NCBI RefSeq assembly: GCF_963678635.1
Contig: NC_087069.1
Span: 11,243,206 to 11,307,205, forward strand
Length of the DNA stretch: 64,000 nucleotides
Origin: Symsagittifera roscoffensis
Taxonomy: Eukaryota; Xenacoelomorpha; Acoela; Convolutidae
Direction of reading: 5' to 3'
Each line of letters opens with the position of its first letter. Within the stretch, counting starts at the first letter, position 1. The notes under the pieces were generated by a model. That model was not told where the DNA came from and searched no databases. It was given only the letters and a program-made list of their open reading frames with translations. The translations under genes were made by a program, and so were the position numbers. Of this stretch, positions 22,240 to 34,059 are shown in pieces.

Positions 22240-23520
22240 GCAGCTGGCGTTGTTCCCCACAGGGAGGGAGCGAGGCGCATAACACCTCGTAATTTGCAGG
22301 CGCGCAGAGCGGAAATAGATATGCTGCTCGAGTACGACAAGTTAGAACCCTCGAAGTCACTTTGGGCTTGTGGGGTTGTCATGCCGAGAAGGAAGAAGGA
22401 GAGCTAAGACTCTGCTGCGACTTTTGCTACCTGAAATCGGTGACTCTAAAGGACGCTTAACTAATACCACGCAGAGACGAGAGCTTCTCGATGCCAAGTT
22501 TTTCACCACACTGGACCTGAGTTCTGCTTTCTGGCAGGTTCCTCTGCCAAAAAGTGATAGAAAAAAAAACCGGATTCGCATGTGAGTTGGACTTGCACTA
22601 GTGGAAGAGGATGCTCTTCAGCTTATGCAACGCGACGGCAACCTTTCAAAGACTGATGGCTTAGGCTTTGACCAGCATAACAAAGAAGTATGGGAATCTC
22701 TTGATGTGCTATGTGGATGACGTAGTGATAGCTACTCCCACCTTGGTAGACAACATTGCAACATTGTCATACTCGATGAAGTCTTTTACTACATGAAGAG
22801 AGCTGGCTTGAAATGCATACCCTGGAACTGTGAGGGACCTAGGGACTCAATAAAGTGCCTGGGAAGAATGGTAGACAAGCATGGCGTGAGGCTGTATCCG
22901 GATGCGGTGGAGGCTGTGTTAATATGAAGGCCCCCAAAACGGATACGCAGTTGATGAGCTTCCTAAAAACCGCGAATTATTATCGAGCATTCATAAAAAG
23001 ATACGCAGACAAAGTCTACCCGATGCAGCAGCTGATGCGCAACAAAGGGAAGAAATTCGAATGGAATGAAAGGGCACAGGACGCCTTTGAGAACATAAAG
23101 CGGAATCTGTGCGAAGCGCCAGTGGTAGGCATGCCCACGGCATTTGTGCTGTCGGCACTGATGCTTCAGTGGTAGCCATCTCCGAATTAATGCATCAGTA
23201 GCAAGAATGGATTGCGAGAACAGTTCTCTGTCACATTGCATACGGCAGCAAGGTGTTGAGCGACACTGATATGACTTACTATGCGCCAAAAGCAGTAGTT
23301 ATTTTCATGGAGAAGTATCGCGCCTACTTGGGGAGTGCTCCCTTTAAGCTGCGAGTGGACAACCGAGCCTTACTTGAATGAAAACTTACTCAATGGACCA
23401 GAGCTATACTGGCAATAGATATTCAGGTTGGATGGCTACCACATGATAATCGAGCACAGGATGTGTGACCAGCACCAAAATGCTGAGAGTCTCAGCAGGC
23501 CAATCAGGCGGAGATCAAGG
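22240..23520 (+). pseudogene. Reverse transcriptase and RNase H remnant (element 2)
   Basis: Fragments of an RT in Ty3/gypsy order: the region before motif A (22240-22480), LDLSSAFWQVPLPK (about 22515-22556, containing a catalytic Asp), then CYVDDVV with the YVDD box at 22710-22721, the thumb/connection around 22840-23020 (ANYYRAFIKRYADKVYPMQ) and the RNase H start near 23150. RNase H continues to about 23520 with heavy decay. At least five frameshifts and many stops are present, including stops on either side of YVDD. Confidence 0.75.
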
Positions 23521-24788
23521 AAGGGACTCTGAACAAAGAGACTTACGAAGCACTTCCCTTGACGAGATAATTGGACAAGTCAGGACATCCCACACCAGGA
23601 CATCCTGAACTACCAGAAGAGAAAGCCGCAGAGGTTAAGATCTTATCAAAGAATGACCCGGTATACGTAGATCTGTTGCTACAGTCAAATCTGGTTCAAC
23701 AAGAACTCTCGTATGCACATTAACAGCCTCTGATTGCTAGACAAATGATCACAGAACTGATGCGGATGCTAGGTGGCTTAATGGAGAGAGAAGCGACTAG
23801 AGATGACACTTAATGCGCAGCAGCCATAGCTTCGCTGACAGTCAGTTGAGAATACGGATAAAACCATCAAGACGTCAGAACAAAGAAAATGAAAGGGATT
23901 GCAGGACTGTAGTTCAGCAACTAGTGTCCTCAATTTCTTGAAGCGTCTCAATTAGTACTTCGTACAGTAAAAAGGAACAGGTCGGGGATCGGAAGAATAC
24001 AGCACTTTCGAGGCGCCCAATCCAGTTCTGACAGATGCCGAGTAAAAAAACTCGGAGCAAGAAAATTTGTCCGAGGAGTCGGACATTGAAGGAGGTGGAT
24101 ACGTAGATGAACACGACCAGTTGGACAAACTTTTGTTCATTGAGTTTAGATGGATGAGTAGATCATGCACATCAGAACCTACCGTAGGGAGATGCTCCAC
24201 GACAAACTCATCTGTCGAACACACCTTGAAGGAATCGGAGATTGACACGAACTCAAACAGAAACTCGAGCAGTGGATCAGAATTGTCACAGTTGGCGATC
24301 TTGATAGAAATCTAGAATCAAGTCATGAGCGCTACCTGTTCTCGAGGGAGAAAGTCTTTGATGACCAGAATATGATAGCGGTGTCAAAACGTTCGATGAG
24401 CCTGTTACCGCAGAAGAAAGCAATCCGAATTGACCCAGAACCATTTAAACAGGAGTCAAAGTCATTGGCAAGGATTTGGTGTGTTAAGATGGAGTTTGAC
24501 GCGCATCAGCCCGAGGAGTTGTACAGTCACCTGAGGGTCATGATGACATACTTGAAGGCGAGATACAGACTCTTGGACATGCTAAGAGCGCAGGGAATTG
24601 AACGCAGGACCAGTAGCTTAAAAAGGTGGATTGCAAATACACCACCAGACACAGGAGATCTGAAAAAGATAGCTACCGATTCTTGAGACAGTACTATATG
24701 CAAAAAAAGGACGGTTATATCAAAAACAAGCTTTCAACAGGAAAAAACAGGAAAAGGTCCTAGACAAATAACATCGCAACTCTATCAA
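23521..24788 (+). pseudogene. pol connector between RNase H and integrase (element 2)
   Basis: Polar, acidic and serine-rich coding remnants (24067-24315; 24372-24686) link RNase H to integrase. The length of about 1.2 kb is long for a Ty3/gypsy connector and would suggest an extra disordered segment in this family. No domain recognised. Confidence 0.45.
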
Positions 24789-25860
24789 ACGGAATTTTCA
24801 TTCAGTTCACATGATCAGATGGGCCATCAATGAATCGATAAAGTATACCAGAGGATTTTGAAACGCTTCGAGTGGCCTGGGATGATGAAGGCATGCAAGA
24901 AGTGAGTTACGTTATGCCTGTCATGTCAACATGGGAAAGATCTCAGGCAGTTGCGATTTCCATTTTAGTCAATCGAGTCATCCGAATTTATTGACGAGGC
25001 GCAGATCAATCAGCAGAAGATATTTATGACAGACAGTGGCTACAATCAGTTTCTGTTGATGATCGATCACTTCAAAAAGTATGCAGAGGCCGCGCCATGC
25101 ATAACTGCTTCAGCCGAGAACACTTGCGATCATCCGATCAATACATGGATAGATAGACATGGATGCTTGACGACATTCCAATCAGAAAATGGAACTGCTT
25201 CCGTGGGAGAGCTCACTAAGGAGCTCATGAGACGCTCTCAAGTAGTTCAGGTTCATTCTAGCACAAACCATCCCCAAACGAATGAATTAGTATAAAGTCA
25301 AAATCGGACTTTGTTGTCGATGTTGAGGGTGAATTGTACCCGATGCATGACTGATTGGGATAGATACTTGCCACGAATGATGGGAGCTTACAACAAAAAG
25401 CAACATTCCACCACATGAATTAGTCCGCACATGAGGTTGAGCACAAAAAACTTTGCCTTTGCCTTTATTTTATCCAGGTATGAAGGAAAGAATACCACAA
25501 GTCAATGTAAGGGAAGTAATCAGACGTCAGCAGGAGCTATAAGATTAAAATAGGCGCAATACGCAACAAGCTCAGGCGAGGCAGAAGAAAAAGTTTGATA
25601 AAAAAGCAGCTGGTGCAAAAGCTTGCTCACTAGGAGACTACGTGTGGGTTTTTTACAACGTCATACGGCCGAGAGGAAAGAAGAAGCTCCTGAGGAATTT
25701 GAGAGGACCGTTCAAGATAATGGTTGTGCATCAGGAGGGACATTTTTACAGGATGACTACCGGTCGAGCTGCGCATTTGAAACCATTAAAGCACCCGCAG
25801 AAGTTTGGTGTATACCTGAAGACATGGAGGAGGGTGATCAACTCATGATGGACCCTTGCA
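24789..25860 (+). pseudogene. Integrase remnant with lost catalytic residues (element 2)
   Basis: The zinc-binding H...H...C-x2-C start is visible (SHDQMGH near 24809 and CLSCQ near 24920), followed by the core (25026-25295) and a C-terminal basic/SH3-like part (25623-25860, GDYVWVF). Of the D,D-35-E triad the first Asp is plausible (MTDSGYN), the second is replaced by Glu in FQSENGTAS (about 25186-25212), and the position expected for Glu is a TAA stop near 25293. It cannot have been active. Sequence similarity ends at the duplication boundary. Confidence 0.75.
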
Positions 25861-26570
25861 CTAAAAAGATCTCCTCGAGTGCACTTTGTGTCCCTGATGG
25901 AGACTTCTCCGGAGTACAAATATTAATTTATGTCTCGAAATAAAAGCGTGACTTGAGTCAAATGATTTTTTTGAGATTTTGCTGGGTTTTGCTGCTTGCG
26001 AAAAACCGTTTGAATCACCTTATACCGATTTTTGAGGAAATCAAATTGGGTGTTTTTGTTCAGTAACTTGAGTTTGTTCTTTTTAAAAAAACCTGTTCTA
26101 AAAACCGAGTTCAATCTCGAGTTTGCCAGTGCGAGTGTATCAATATCCTCTATATCACTGAAAGTTTTCAGTGAAACTTTTCAGAAGGGTACAGCGGGCA
26201 TTTACCATTCTTTTTGAAAATCAGACCTAAAAAGTTATACTCAATTATTTTTACATGAGATGACAAAAACGTTGCACGTTTGATGCTGTAAGCAGAGAAG
26301 CAGGTGGCGCGTACCTCTTTCAATATGGATTGACTCTGATATGACTGTAATATTTCAATGAGACTCATATAACTCTTAAATTATTCTATTAATATGTCAT
26401 AGTATATCATATTCTTGCGGTTTTTACGTGAGCAAAGTTGGATAAGAAAGAGATTTGTGATTGTAAAAAAATGTGAATGAAAAAATGAGGTTTTGGTAAA
26501 AGTTTGCTGGGGTGTTTCAGATATCATTCAGGGTGTACACTTCTGAAGAACATGGCACGGGGCAGTAAAT

Positions 26571-27895
26571 CAGTACCGAAGTACAACAGTGCCAAAAATA
26601 AATTAATTCAACAGTGCCGAAAATGAAAAACCAGTTCAACAGTGCCGAAAACTTTTTTGTCAACAGTAAAAATTACTTCGGAAAGCTTGAACTGTTGTTT
26701 ATAACAGACAATACACAAAATTTCCCAATAGTTTTCAGTGTTTCGATTTCTCGATGCATATGATCGCTTCAATGCCGCTGATTGCTGTCTTTTGCTTCTT
26801 GCTTTTTTCTTAGCTTTCCGTGAATATCTCCATTATGAAAAGATTTCAGGGCAATTTTCGACATTTTTTCTTCTCTCGCTTCAGTTTTTGGATCAAAACT
26901 CAAAAACTTGGATAAAATTGCTCAATTTTTTCGTTCCAAGTATTGTGCCAACTTTCAAAACGGTTTGTGGTGGTGAGTGAAGCTGGTCTTTTATACAAGT
27001 TCCACATTTTTAATGGATATTTTCCATTGAGCTAAGTTTTTCGAAATACTCAAAGAGATAAGTTCGAGTTAAGTTCGAAATACTCAAAAGTCTTTGAAAA
27101 TCCGTCGTTAATTCCGTTTAAAAAAGTTTTCCGATTGTACTTGATTTTCGAGCAGTTCTTTCCGAAACCAATCCGATAGGCAAATAAGACAATGTAAACA
27201 ATCGTTGAATTATTTTGCGAATTTTTCGGTCTTGCCGATACTCAGTTGCTAGATGAAATTTTTGGACTTTTTTGAAAACAGCCTAAGAATATTAGGAATG
27301 ATATACCAAATGCTGAGCTTCGGGGAAAAACGCGAACTGCTGCGGCGAATCTTTATTCCTTAAAGTCAAAAAATTGGTGAAAATCATTTTCCAATTTTTT
27401 CGCTTTTCAGTGCAACAATACTTAATAAGAATTTGTAAGATTTTTTGGACTTGTTTGAGAGGAATGCAAAAACAAAGTCGCTCAAAATTGTTAAGTGTTT
27501 TCATTTGCATTACGTAGCAGTATTTAAACAACCACGTATTCAGACTTTTCAGTAAGCAGACAAATACTGTATTAACCAATCAGAATAGAGATGAGAAAGC
27601 AAACTTACGAATTAAATAATTATTATTTGTTTATTTCTTCCTTGTCTCGATTTTGATTGGTCAATACAGCATCTGTCTGCTCACTAGCGATTCTGAATAC
27701 TTGGTTGTCTAAATACGGCTATGTAAACCAATTGAACACACTTTAACTTTTTGAGCGAGAAGATTTGCTACTTAGACGTTTTGGCGCCAAAATTGGAGTG
27801 ATTTTCTTTGTTAATTAGCGTCAGTAATTTCGCGCTCTTTAGAAAAATTACTCTGAAAACTTCCGCCTTTTTCGGCACTGTTGCACTTCGCACTG
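26571..27895. mobile_element. Non-autonomous TIR element, 1.3 kb, inserted in duplication copy 1
   Basis: Ends are imperfect inverted repeats of about 28 bp (CAGTACCGAAGTACAACAGT on the left; its near reverse complement ends at 27895). The left end also repeats a CAACAGTGCCGAAAA unit three times. The corresponding point of duplication copy 2 (33476) is uninterrupted, so this is a clean insertion (or a clean loss in copy 2). No transposase is visible inside; short hydrophobic ORFs there look random. Superfamily not determined; no clear target-site duplication seen. Confidence 0.7.
27505..27730. repeat. Nested long fold-back hairpin
   Basis: Two arms of about 80 bp (27505-27585 and 27648-27728) are imperfect reverse complements, including AGCAGACAAATACTGTATT and CCACGTATTCAG blocks, around a spacer of about 60 bp. 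It lies within the 1.3-kb TIR element and looks like a second, nested miniature element. Confidence 0.7.
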
Positions 27896-30431
27896 TAGAA
27901 CGCCCCCACTCGCGCCAGCTATTACCCTTCATGAATTACGACCATATTGCCCCTAACAAGCATCTTTAGATTCGTTAACAACTAAAAAAAATTGATACGA
28001 AGAAATTGGTTTATGAAAGATTGAAAGATTGCCCAAAACGCGTAAACAAGTTCAATTCTTCGTAGGGGTTTGATGCAACAGCTTTGAAGTTCTTATGAGT
28101 GATTAAATATGATTTTTTAGTGGTAAAAAAATTTGAACCAATTGAAATGCTTGAAACAAAAAATCATCAGAAAAAGAATGCTTGCTGTTTTGCTCTATAT
28201 TTTGTGGCGAAATTCAACCATATGTTTAGTGTTTCATTTTTTGAAAAAAAGACCGTATCATTTATGTTTCCAATGAATTATAGATTTGACTAAACTTGAA
28301 TGAAATTTGATTTTCTGCCTATTTCGCAATCTGTCAGTTTGAATATCAATTGCTTGGATTTATTTGCCTAATTTGACTTTTCTTGAGGTTTTTGAATACT
28401 CTATTTCAATATCTTATTGGCTGAACTCAATTTTTTGTCATTCGGTCGGTCAATAATAAGGGAAGCAACCGTTCAAACTTGATATCTTAAGTTTAATGGA
28501 ATTAGAAATGATGGCTCTTTTCCTTAAATCAGGGAATTTTCAATAGTAATTTTCCCGTTCTGATTGTGCGATTCTTACAAAATTTGGTATGCGGACTTAA
28601 AAGGCAATAACAAACATATTTGACTTTCACTCCTTACCTTGTAAAACTCCTCGTTAAGTCCAAAAATTGATGCTTTTGCGAGGTGTGGGGAAAGGAAAAA
28701 GAGCCGAAATTATTTTGGAGACAAACAATATCCATAAAAACTAATCAAAAACGATAGCAAAAAGATAGCCAAACAGTTTCATACCATGCCAAACTTTTCA
28801 TACCATTTTCATACCATAATCGGAAAATCTAACAATGTTGAGGAACAGAATGTTAATTTTTGCAGGTGGGAGAATGAATAAAAAGAACAAAAAGTCTGTG
28901 ACTAGATTGCAATTCACTACATTAGGCAAATGCTTTATAAAAAAAGGGCGATCAAAAAAAGAATACGCACCTTGTACTAGTCTTTAAACTCCCGGGTTGA
29001 CCGTCATACACAGAAAATGCTTGTCATACAATTCCATACATCAAGTGTATGGAAAACTGCTTGTCATACAATTTTCATACAATTTCATAAAATGGTGAAA
29101 AAAGATATTAACTAATTTCTTCGGCTTTTGATTCTAAAAAAAAACAGTCTGGAGAGGAATAAACTGACGTTTTTGTTTTTTGACAGAAAAAAACGTTTAT
29201 CGTACAATTCCTATAAAGGGATGTTTTGCTTTTTTCAACCGCAAAAAAAGTTTAGTAGACAATCAAACACTTTCAAATTTTTTTTATGCATTCAATATGT
29301 TTTTTGTGTACATAACGTAGTCCTGGATACTCAAGGGTTGATTTGTTTTTTCAGTTTATCTGGATACTTTTTTCAAAAACGCTCAAACCGCCTCCTTCAT
29401 TTGTATGACATGTTTATGTACGCCTAGAACAATCCATGATTAACTAAAACCTCAAACTTTGAAAATTATCATCTTTGAAATTTTTTTTCCAAATTTTAAA
29501 AGTTTGTTACTTTCTTTATATCATTTTTTTGAAAGCCAGCCCTAAGTCAATTCAGGTCGTTTTGTATGCAATTTAACTTCAAGGCCGTCTAACTTTTGGT
29601 GCTTTCATAAAAACCAAGGCCTTTGACACTCGCCCAAAATTGTTCTGAAATTAAATTAAAAAGTTTTTCCAATATGGAATTTGTATGATAAGAAGTTTTG
29701 ATCAATCCGGGCTGACTCTAAGTCACAAAACTACAGAAAAATTGACGCACCATTTTTGTTGAGTTCTGAGAAAATTTTGTCTGAAGTATTTTGATTCTGA
29801 ACTTATATAGATAATAGGCTGGATACATATGACAGAACTGGATATTGCGGGACTAAAAAGCCCTGTTCTGGTGTCAAATTCTGGACTTTGAGTTGTCCCT
29901 CACGGGTTTTTTCTCTTTGTGTGAGGCAAACCACGCCACTGATATAGTCACAACACGAGGCTTCGATTAAAGATCCTGCCGTTCCCAGCCAGAGTTGATG
30001 AGTGTTCCTGAAAAAGCACTGCGCCTCTAATTTTCTAAGCTTTCCTGTGTTGAGGACGGTTCCCGAGTAGAGCTTTTGTCTTTTCTCGAATTGTTTATTC
30101 AAAGGTTCCAGAGGCTAGCATGTCCATGGAATGCGGTGGAGGGAACATGTTTTATTGATCCCACAAATAGAGCCAAAAACTGTTTCTCTCCCGCAGGATT
30201 TCAAACGCTAAAATTTGTTTTCGCACAGGTTCTTTGAATGCAAAAAAATCTCGTCACACAATATCACTTGCTAAAAAATGCTGGTCGTTGAGTTGTCAAA
30301 CCGTGAGAATGTTCTGGGCGTGTAAAACATTATAGTTCCACGATTGCGAAATTGTATGAATGTCATTTTTTATAACCCCTGTTAATGCCTCGTGATAAGC
30401 TAATGCAACCAAATCAACACAATGATATGAA

Positions 30432-30437
30432 TTTATT
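30432..30437 (-). terminator. Putative polyadenylation signal AATAAA of the peptide gene
   Basis: AATAAA on the minus strand, 23 nt beyond the stop codon at 30460-30462. AT-rich DNA makes chance matches common, so spacing is the only support. Confidence 0.4.
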
Positions 30438-30459
30438 AAGTTTGGTTAATCTGCTTTGT

Positions 30460-30651
30460 TTAGTTTTTCCACTGTCTTTTGTAGCGCCCCAGATATTGAC
30501 AACTTCCAGCAACTACATTGCATTCATATTGTTTGCTATGAAACACTTCCTGGCAGTACTTATCGTTCTCGCACGGTTTTAATAACAATGGGGAAGACGA
30601 TTTAATGCTAAGCAAAAACAAAAAACACATGAGGGCGAGCATTTTTTTCAT
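30460..30651 (-). CDS. Small secreted cysteine-rich peptide precursor, 63 aa
   Basis: The ORF begins with a basic MKKM start and a hydrophobic stretch (residues 5-16) ending in Ser residues: a classic signal peptide. The mature part has four cysteines spaced C-x5-C-x10-C-x6-C and a basic C-terminus with a Lys-Arg pair. The duplicated segment has the same peptide at 35664-35851. Over the 43 mature codons there is no indel, all four Cys and the stop are kept, and by my count about 6 synonymous and 7 codon-changing differences occur, below neutral expectation. The minus-strand AATAAA at 30432-30437 is 23 nt past the stop, and an AT-rich TATA-like stretch lies about 60 nt upstream of the ATG. Function unknown; secreted defence, signalling or toxin-like peptides all have this format. 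Confidence 0.6.
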   Translation of the reverse strand: MKKMLALMCFLFLLSIKSSSPLLLKPCENDKYCQEVFHSKQYECNVVAGSCQYLGRYKRQWKN

Positions 30652-31211
30652 AATTGAAGGTTGAGATAAAAAAAAAAGTTATGAATTGAATTTAAATAGA
30701 AAAAATTTAATTGATAGAAGTTGAGCGTGAGCACTATACGTATTCAAATGAGTCCGCTAAAACTATCATTTACATGTGAAAAATATTTTGTTTAATAATA
30801 TCATTTTTTCAGAAATTTTGATTTGTCCGAATAATCCTTTCTTCATCGTTCGAATTTTGTTTCACTTTTTCACTTTTTTTGCACACCTTTTTTTCAGATC
30901 AACTTTGTGGTCTAAGTCAGCTAGAGAAATTTGATCAAGTTTTTTGATATAGTGGAGCCGTAAAAATTGAACCCTTCCCAGCACATTATTTAATCTGCAG
31001 GCCCAAAAACAAAAATTCAATCAAAAGTCATAACATCAGGTGAACAATAGGTACCAAGTTGAAAGCCATTCTTTTGCTGTCAAAAATTGAAACAGTATTA
31101 ACAATAAGAGCAACTGACACTCTCTCATTAAGCTTTTGAAAAAGAAATGCAACGACTATGTACTCAAAACTCAAAATAACAAATGGTTAAGTTTAGATAA
31201 AATGGATAACA

Positions 31212-31575
31212 TTAAGAGGCCAAAGTGTGCACTGGATAGGCACACAATTTTGTGTCTGTATGTTCCTGGATTCTAAAGACAAACCTTCAAACATGTTCCA
31301 AAAAGCCTGTGGTTTCCACTTTCAAAACTTCCGTGGATTCCGATCAATACCTGTAACGTAAATTTTAACGGCTTATTTGTTGTGCCGCGGATTCCGCAAC
31401 AAGCGAACATAGCTAGTTGTTCTGGATTCCGAAACTGTAATTGGATTCCACAACATGTGCGTCGAATCCGCAAATGTAAGTGGAGTCAGCAAAATTTGTA
31501 AGCGGAATACGCAACTGTAAGCGGATTCTGCAAACTGTAAGTGGGTTCAGAGTTTTGCTTATTACATTAGTATAT
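31212..31575 (-). mobile_element. GCGGAATCC-rich dispersed element, copy A
   Basis: Contains repeated GCGGATTCCGCAAC / GTAAGTGGA units and starts exactly where duplication copy 1 loses similarity to copy 2. Its reverse complement aligns with 50710-51110, sharing GAACAACTAGCTAT followed by CGCTTGTTGCGGAATCCGCG, and an end with ACATACAGACACAAAATTGT. No protein. A miniature or satellite-like element. Confidence 0.65.
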
Positions 31576-31588
31576 GTGTGAGGCGATC

Positions 31589-31610
31589 GGGGGGGGGGGG
31601 GGGGGGGGGG
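31589..31610 (+). repeat. G22 homopolymer
   Basis: Twenty-two consecutive G residues. The length is likely unstable or imprecisely sequenced; it can form G-quadruplexes. Confidence 0.95.
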
Positions 31611-32046
31611 TTTGCAGAACCCTATTTTTAAGATAGGGAAAAGAGCATCCGGTCTGCAAGCTATATTTTAAGATAGGGTATATATGTGCTTTGTAATAAG
31701 ATAGGGAATAGGTTTCCTAATTCAGATGGTAAGGTTTCAGATGGTAAGTTTCATGAAGTTTTCGGCGCCCGATCTTACCATGTTTTAAGATTTTCTACAC
31801 CAATCCAATAGACTTCTCAATGTACTAATATATGTTTTTTAAATTGTTCTAAGCCAATTCAGTTTATTTTGAAAGTGTCTCAATCTATGCTGAAACCTAA
31901 TTGAAGCTTCAAAGAAGAAATCAAGTTTTTCAGAAAAAAAATTAAATTTTTGTAAATTGTTATATTACAGTTCAAAAGTAAAATAGCATATAAATCAGTG
32001 TTATCGTTTGAAACTTTACTACAAATGACAGATTAAATTGACAAAC
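31611..32046. other. Non-coding stretch with AAGATAGGG repeats
   Basis: Three spaced AAGATAGGG motifs (31630-31715), then AT-rich sequence up to the polymerase relic. No gene seen. Confidence 0.4.
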
Positions 32047-32753
32047 TCAATGCGTAGTATGTATTCCATCATTAGGTACTTCCTTTTTCGGGTAAAAGAA
32101 ACTGAGGCCTTTTTTAGTTTGTTCATATGTTCCGACTAAATTGTTGGAGATTTTGAATCCGCGATTCGTCTACTTTAAATTGACAGCTTCGTCAAGAACT
32201 CGTCTGTATTTAGACATTGGTTCATCCCCAGTATCTTCTAGCGTTCTTTTGTTGATTCCTTTGCTGTTAAATTTAAACTTGTCGTTTTTACTACCATAGC
32301 AGCAATACGTCTTGCTGCACAGGCACAACATTTCGGTACAGCGAAATTCTTCTTTGAATAGACCGGGTTCTCGCTTGTCATGCTTTTTGTGGACAGCGCA
32401 GCATGTGCATGGGAAGAATTTTTTATTGCATCGGCAAAAAAGTCATCTCTGCAGTAATTTCGACGGATTTGTAGCCATTGAGCTTTGTTCTCAGGTAAAA
32501 TACAATCCCCCAAGTTCTCTTCGGCTAATTCTGGGTACAGATAGTCTGTTTCCGTCTCCAGTTCCTCGAATTTATTCTCATCGCAATAATTGTGGAAGAA
32601 ACTGTAGTATAACTCCAACATTTTAAGTTTGGCGTATTGAAGAATGAAAAACTCTACAATAATTGGTTCTCTATGTTCGATTGTTGACTTTAACAGTTCT
32701 ACTTCGGACAATTCTTTTTTCACAACCTTCAATCGCTTGTAAAAAATTTTCAT
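32047..32753 (-). pseudogene. Polinton/Maverick-type DNA polymerase B, C-terminal fragment
   Basis: Family B polymerases of Polinton elements replicate the element by protein priming. From 32753 down to about 32420 the translation shows ILQYAKLKMLELYY and, in the place of catalytic motif C (DTDS), ETDYLY, so the first Asp and the Ser are replaced. A one-base frameshift in an A6 run near 32420 moves the rest to another frame, which is otherwise excellent: HDKREPGLFKEEF, CSKTYCCYG, NSKGINKRTLED. A TAG at 32170-32172 interrupts it and the family's TYEQTKKGLSFFYPK end follows, to a TGA at 32047-32049. The exonuclease domain and N-terminal palm are absent, and no other Polinton genes are nearby. 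Confidence 0.8.
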
Positions 32754-34059
32754 TTTTTGCTTTGTGTGTCTCTAATTTGCGTTAAACTCAATAACTTGCA
32801 GTAAAAGATCTCGAGTGCACTTTGTGTCCCTGATGGAGACTTCTCCTGAGTACAAATATTAACTTATGTCTCAAAACAAAAGCGTGAGTTAAGTCAAATG
32901 ATTTTCTTGAGATTTTGCTGGGTTTTATTGCTTGCGAAAAACCATTTAAACCTTTTTAAACCGATTATTGAGGCAATAAATTGAGTGTTTTTGTATAGTA
33001 ACATGATTAAAAAAAACCGGTTCTTAAGACCGAATTAACTCTCAGTTTGTCAGTGTGTGTATCAATATCCTCTAACTCATTGAAAATTTTCAATGAAACT
33101 TTTCAGAGGGGTACAGCGGGCGTTTACCATACTTTTCGAAAATAGACCTGAAAAAATTTCTCAATCTTTTTTACCTGAAATGATAAAAACGTTGTGTGTT
33201 CGATGTTGTAAGCAGAGAAGCAGGTGGCGTGTACCCCTTTCAATATGGATTGAATCTGACATGACTGCAATATTTTCAATGAAATTCAACTAACTTCTAA
33301 GTTTTTCTATTAATTTGTAAAATTGTTTCATATTCTTGCAGTTTTTACCTAAGAAAAATTGTATAAAAATAGATTTGGGATTGTAAAAAAAACGTGAATG
33401 AAAAAATGAGGTTTTGGTAAAGGTTTGCTGGGGTAATTCAGATAACATTCAGGATGTACACTTCTGAAGAACATGCTTGCCCCTGACTCGAACCAGCTTT
33501 TGCCTTCTCTGTACTACGACTAAAATGACCCTAACAAGTAACTTCAGATCCGTTGACAACTAAAAAATCGGTAAAAAGACAATGGTTTACGAAACATTGA
33601 GGAATACAAGATATTTGTCAAAGTGAAATTCATATGCGTGATTGAATATGATGGTTTAGTGGTAAATACTTTCAAACCAAATAAAACGCTTGAAGCGAAA
33701 ATCATCAGCAAAAAAATGTTTGTGCTTTTGCTGTTAATTTGTAGAGCAATTCCATCAAATTTTTAGTTTCTCCTTTAAAAAAAATCAGCATCTTTTACGT
33801 TTCCAATGCGTTTTAGTTTTTATTAGGTTTGAATTAATTTGATTATCTGCCTATTTTTCAATCGGTCAGTTTGAATTTTAATTGCCTAGTTTTATTTGCC
33901 TAATTTAAATTTCCTTGAGATTTTTGAACACTGTATTCTGTTTGGCTGAACTAAATTTTGCATCATTCGATCGGTCAATAATAACAGAAGCAACTGTTCA
34001 AACTTGATATCTAAAGTATGATGGAATTAGAAATGATGGCACTTTTTTTCTTAAATCAG

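Larger units (their letters stand above)
18303..25860 (+). mobile_element. Ty3-like LTR-retrotransposon relic (element 2): gag-pro-RT-RH-IN
   Basis: Plus-strand remnants in canonical Ty3/gypsy order: gag with coiled coil (18303-19420), capsid/nucleocapsid (19560-20535), protease (DTGA at 21272-21283), RT with YVDD at 22710-22721, RNase H, then integrase (about 24790-25860). The RT-RH-IN order identifies Ty3/gypsy rather than Ty1/copia. Many stops, frameshifts and catalytic losses show it is dead. At about 25856 it is cut by the left edge of the duplicated segment, so its 3' end is missing. The gag-pro part is the same family as element 1. Confidence 0.85.
25856..31211. repeat. Segmental duplication, copy 1
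   Basis: Collinear direct-orientation match to 32797-36402. Landmarks (copy 1 / copy 2): GAGTGCACTTTGTGTCCCTG 25876/32812; TTCTGAAGAACATG 26540/33463; CCCAGATATTGACAA near 30488/35691; TGGAGCCGTAAAA near 30953/36164; AAAATGGATAA 31199/36395. Copy 1 is longer because it holds a 1.3-kb insertion (26571-27895) and retains several hundred bp around 29600-30400 missing in copy 2. It carries the peptide gene on the minus strand and otherwise no recognisable protein. Confidence 0.85.

Noticed and set aside
29803-30102. Minus-strand ORF of 99 codons in duplication copy 1
   Set aside because: The copy 2 counterpart (35316-35500) has frame-breaking indels and stops in the same frame, so no constraint on this reading.
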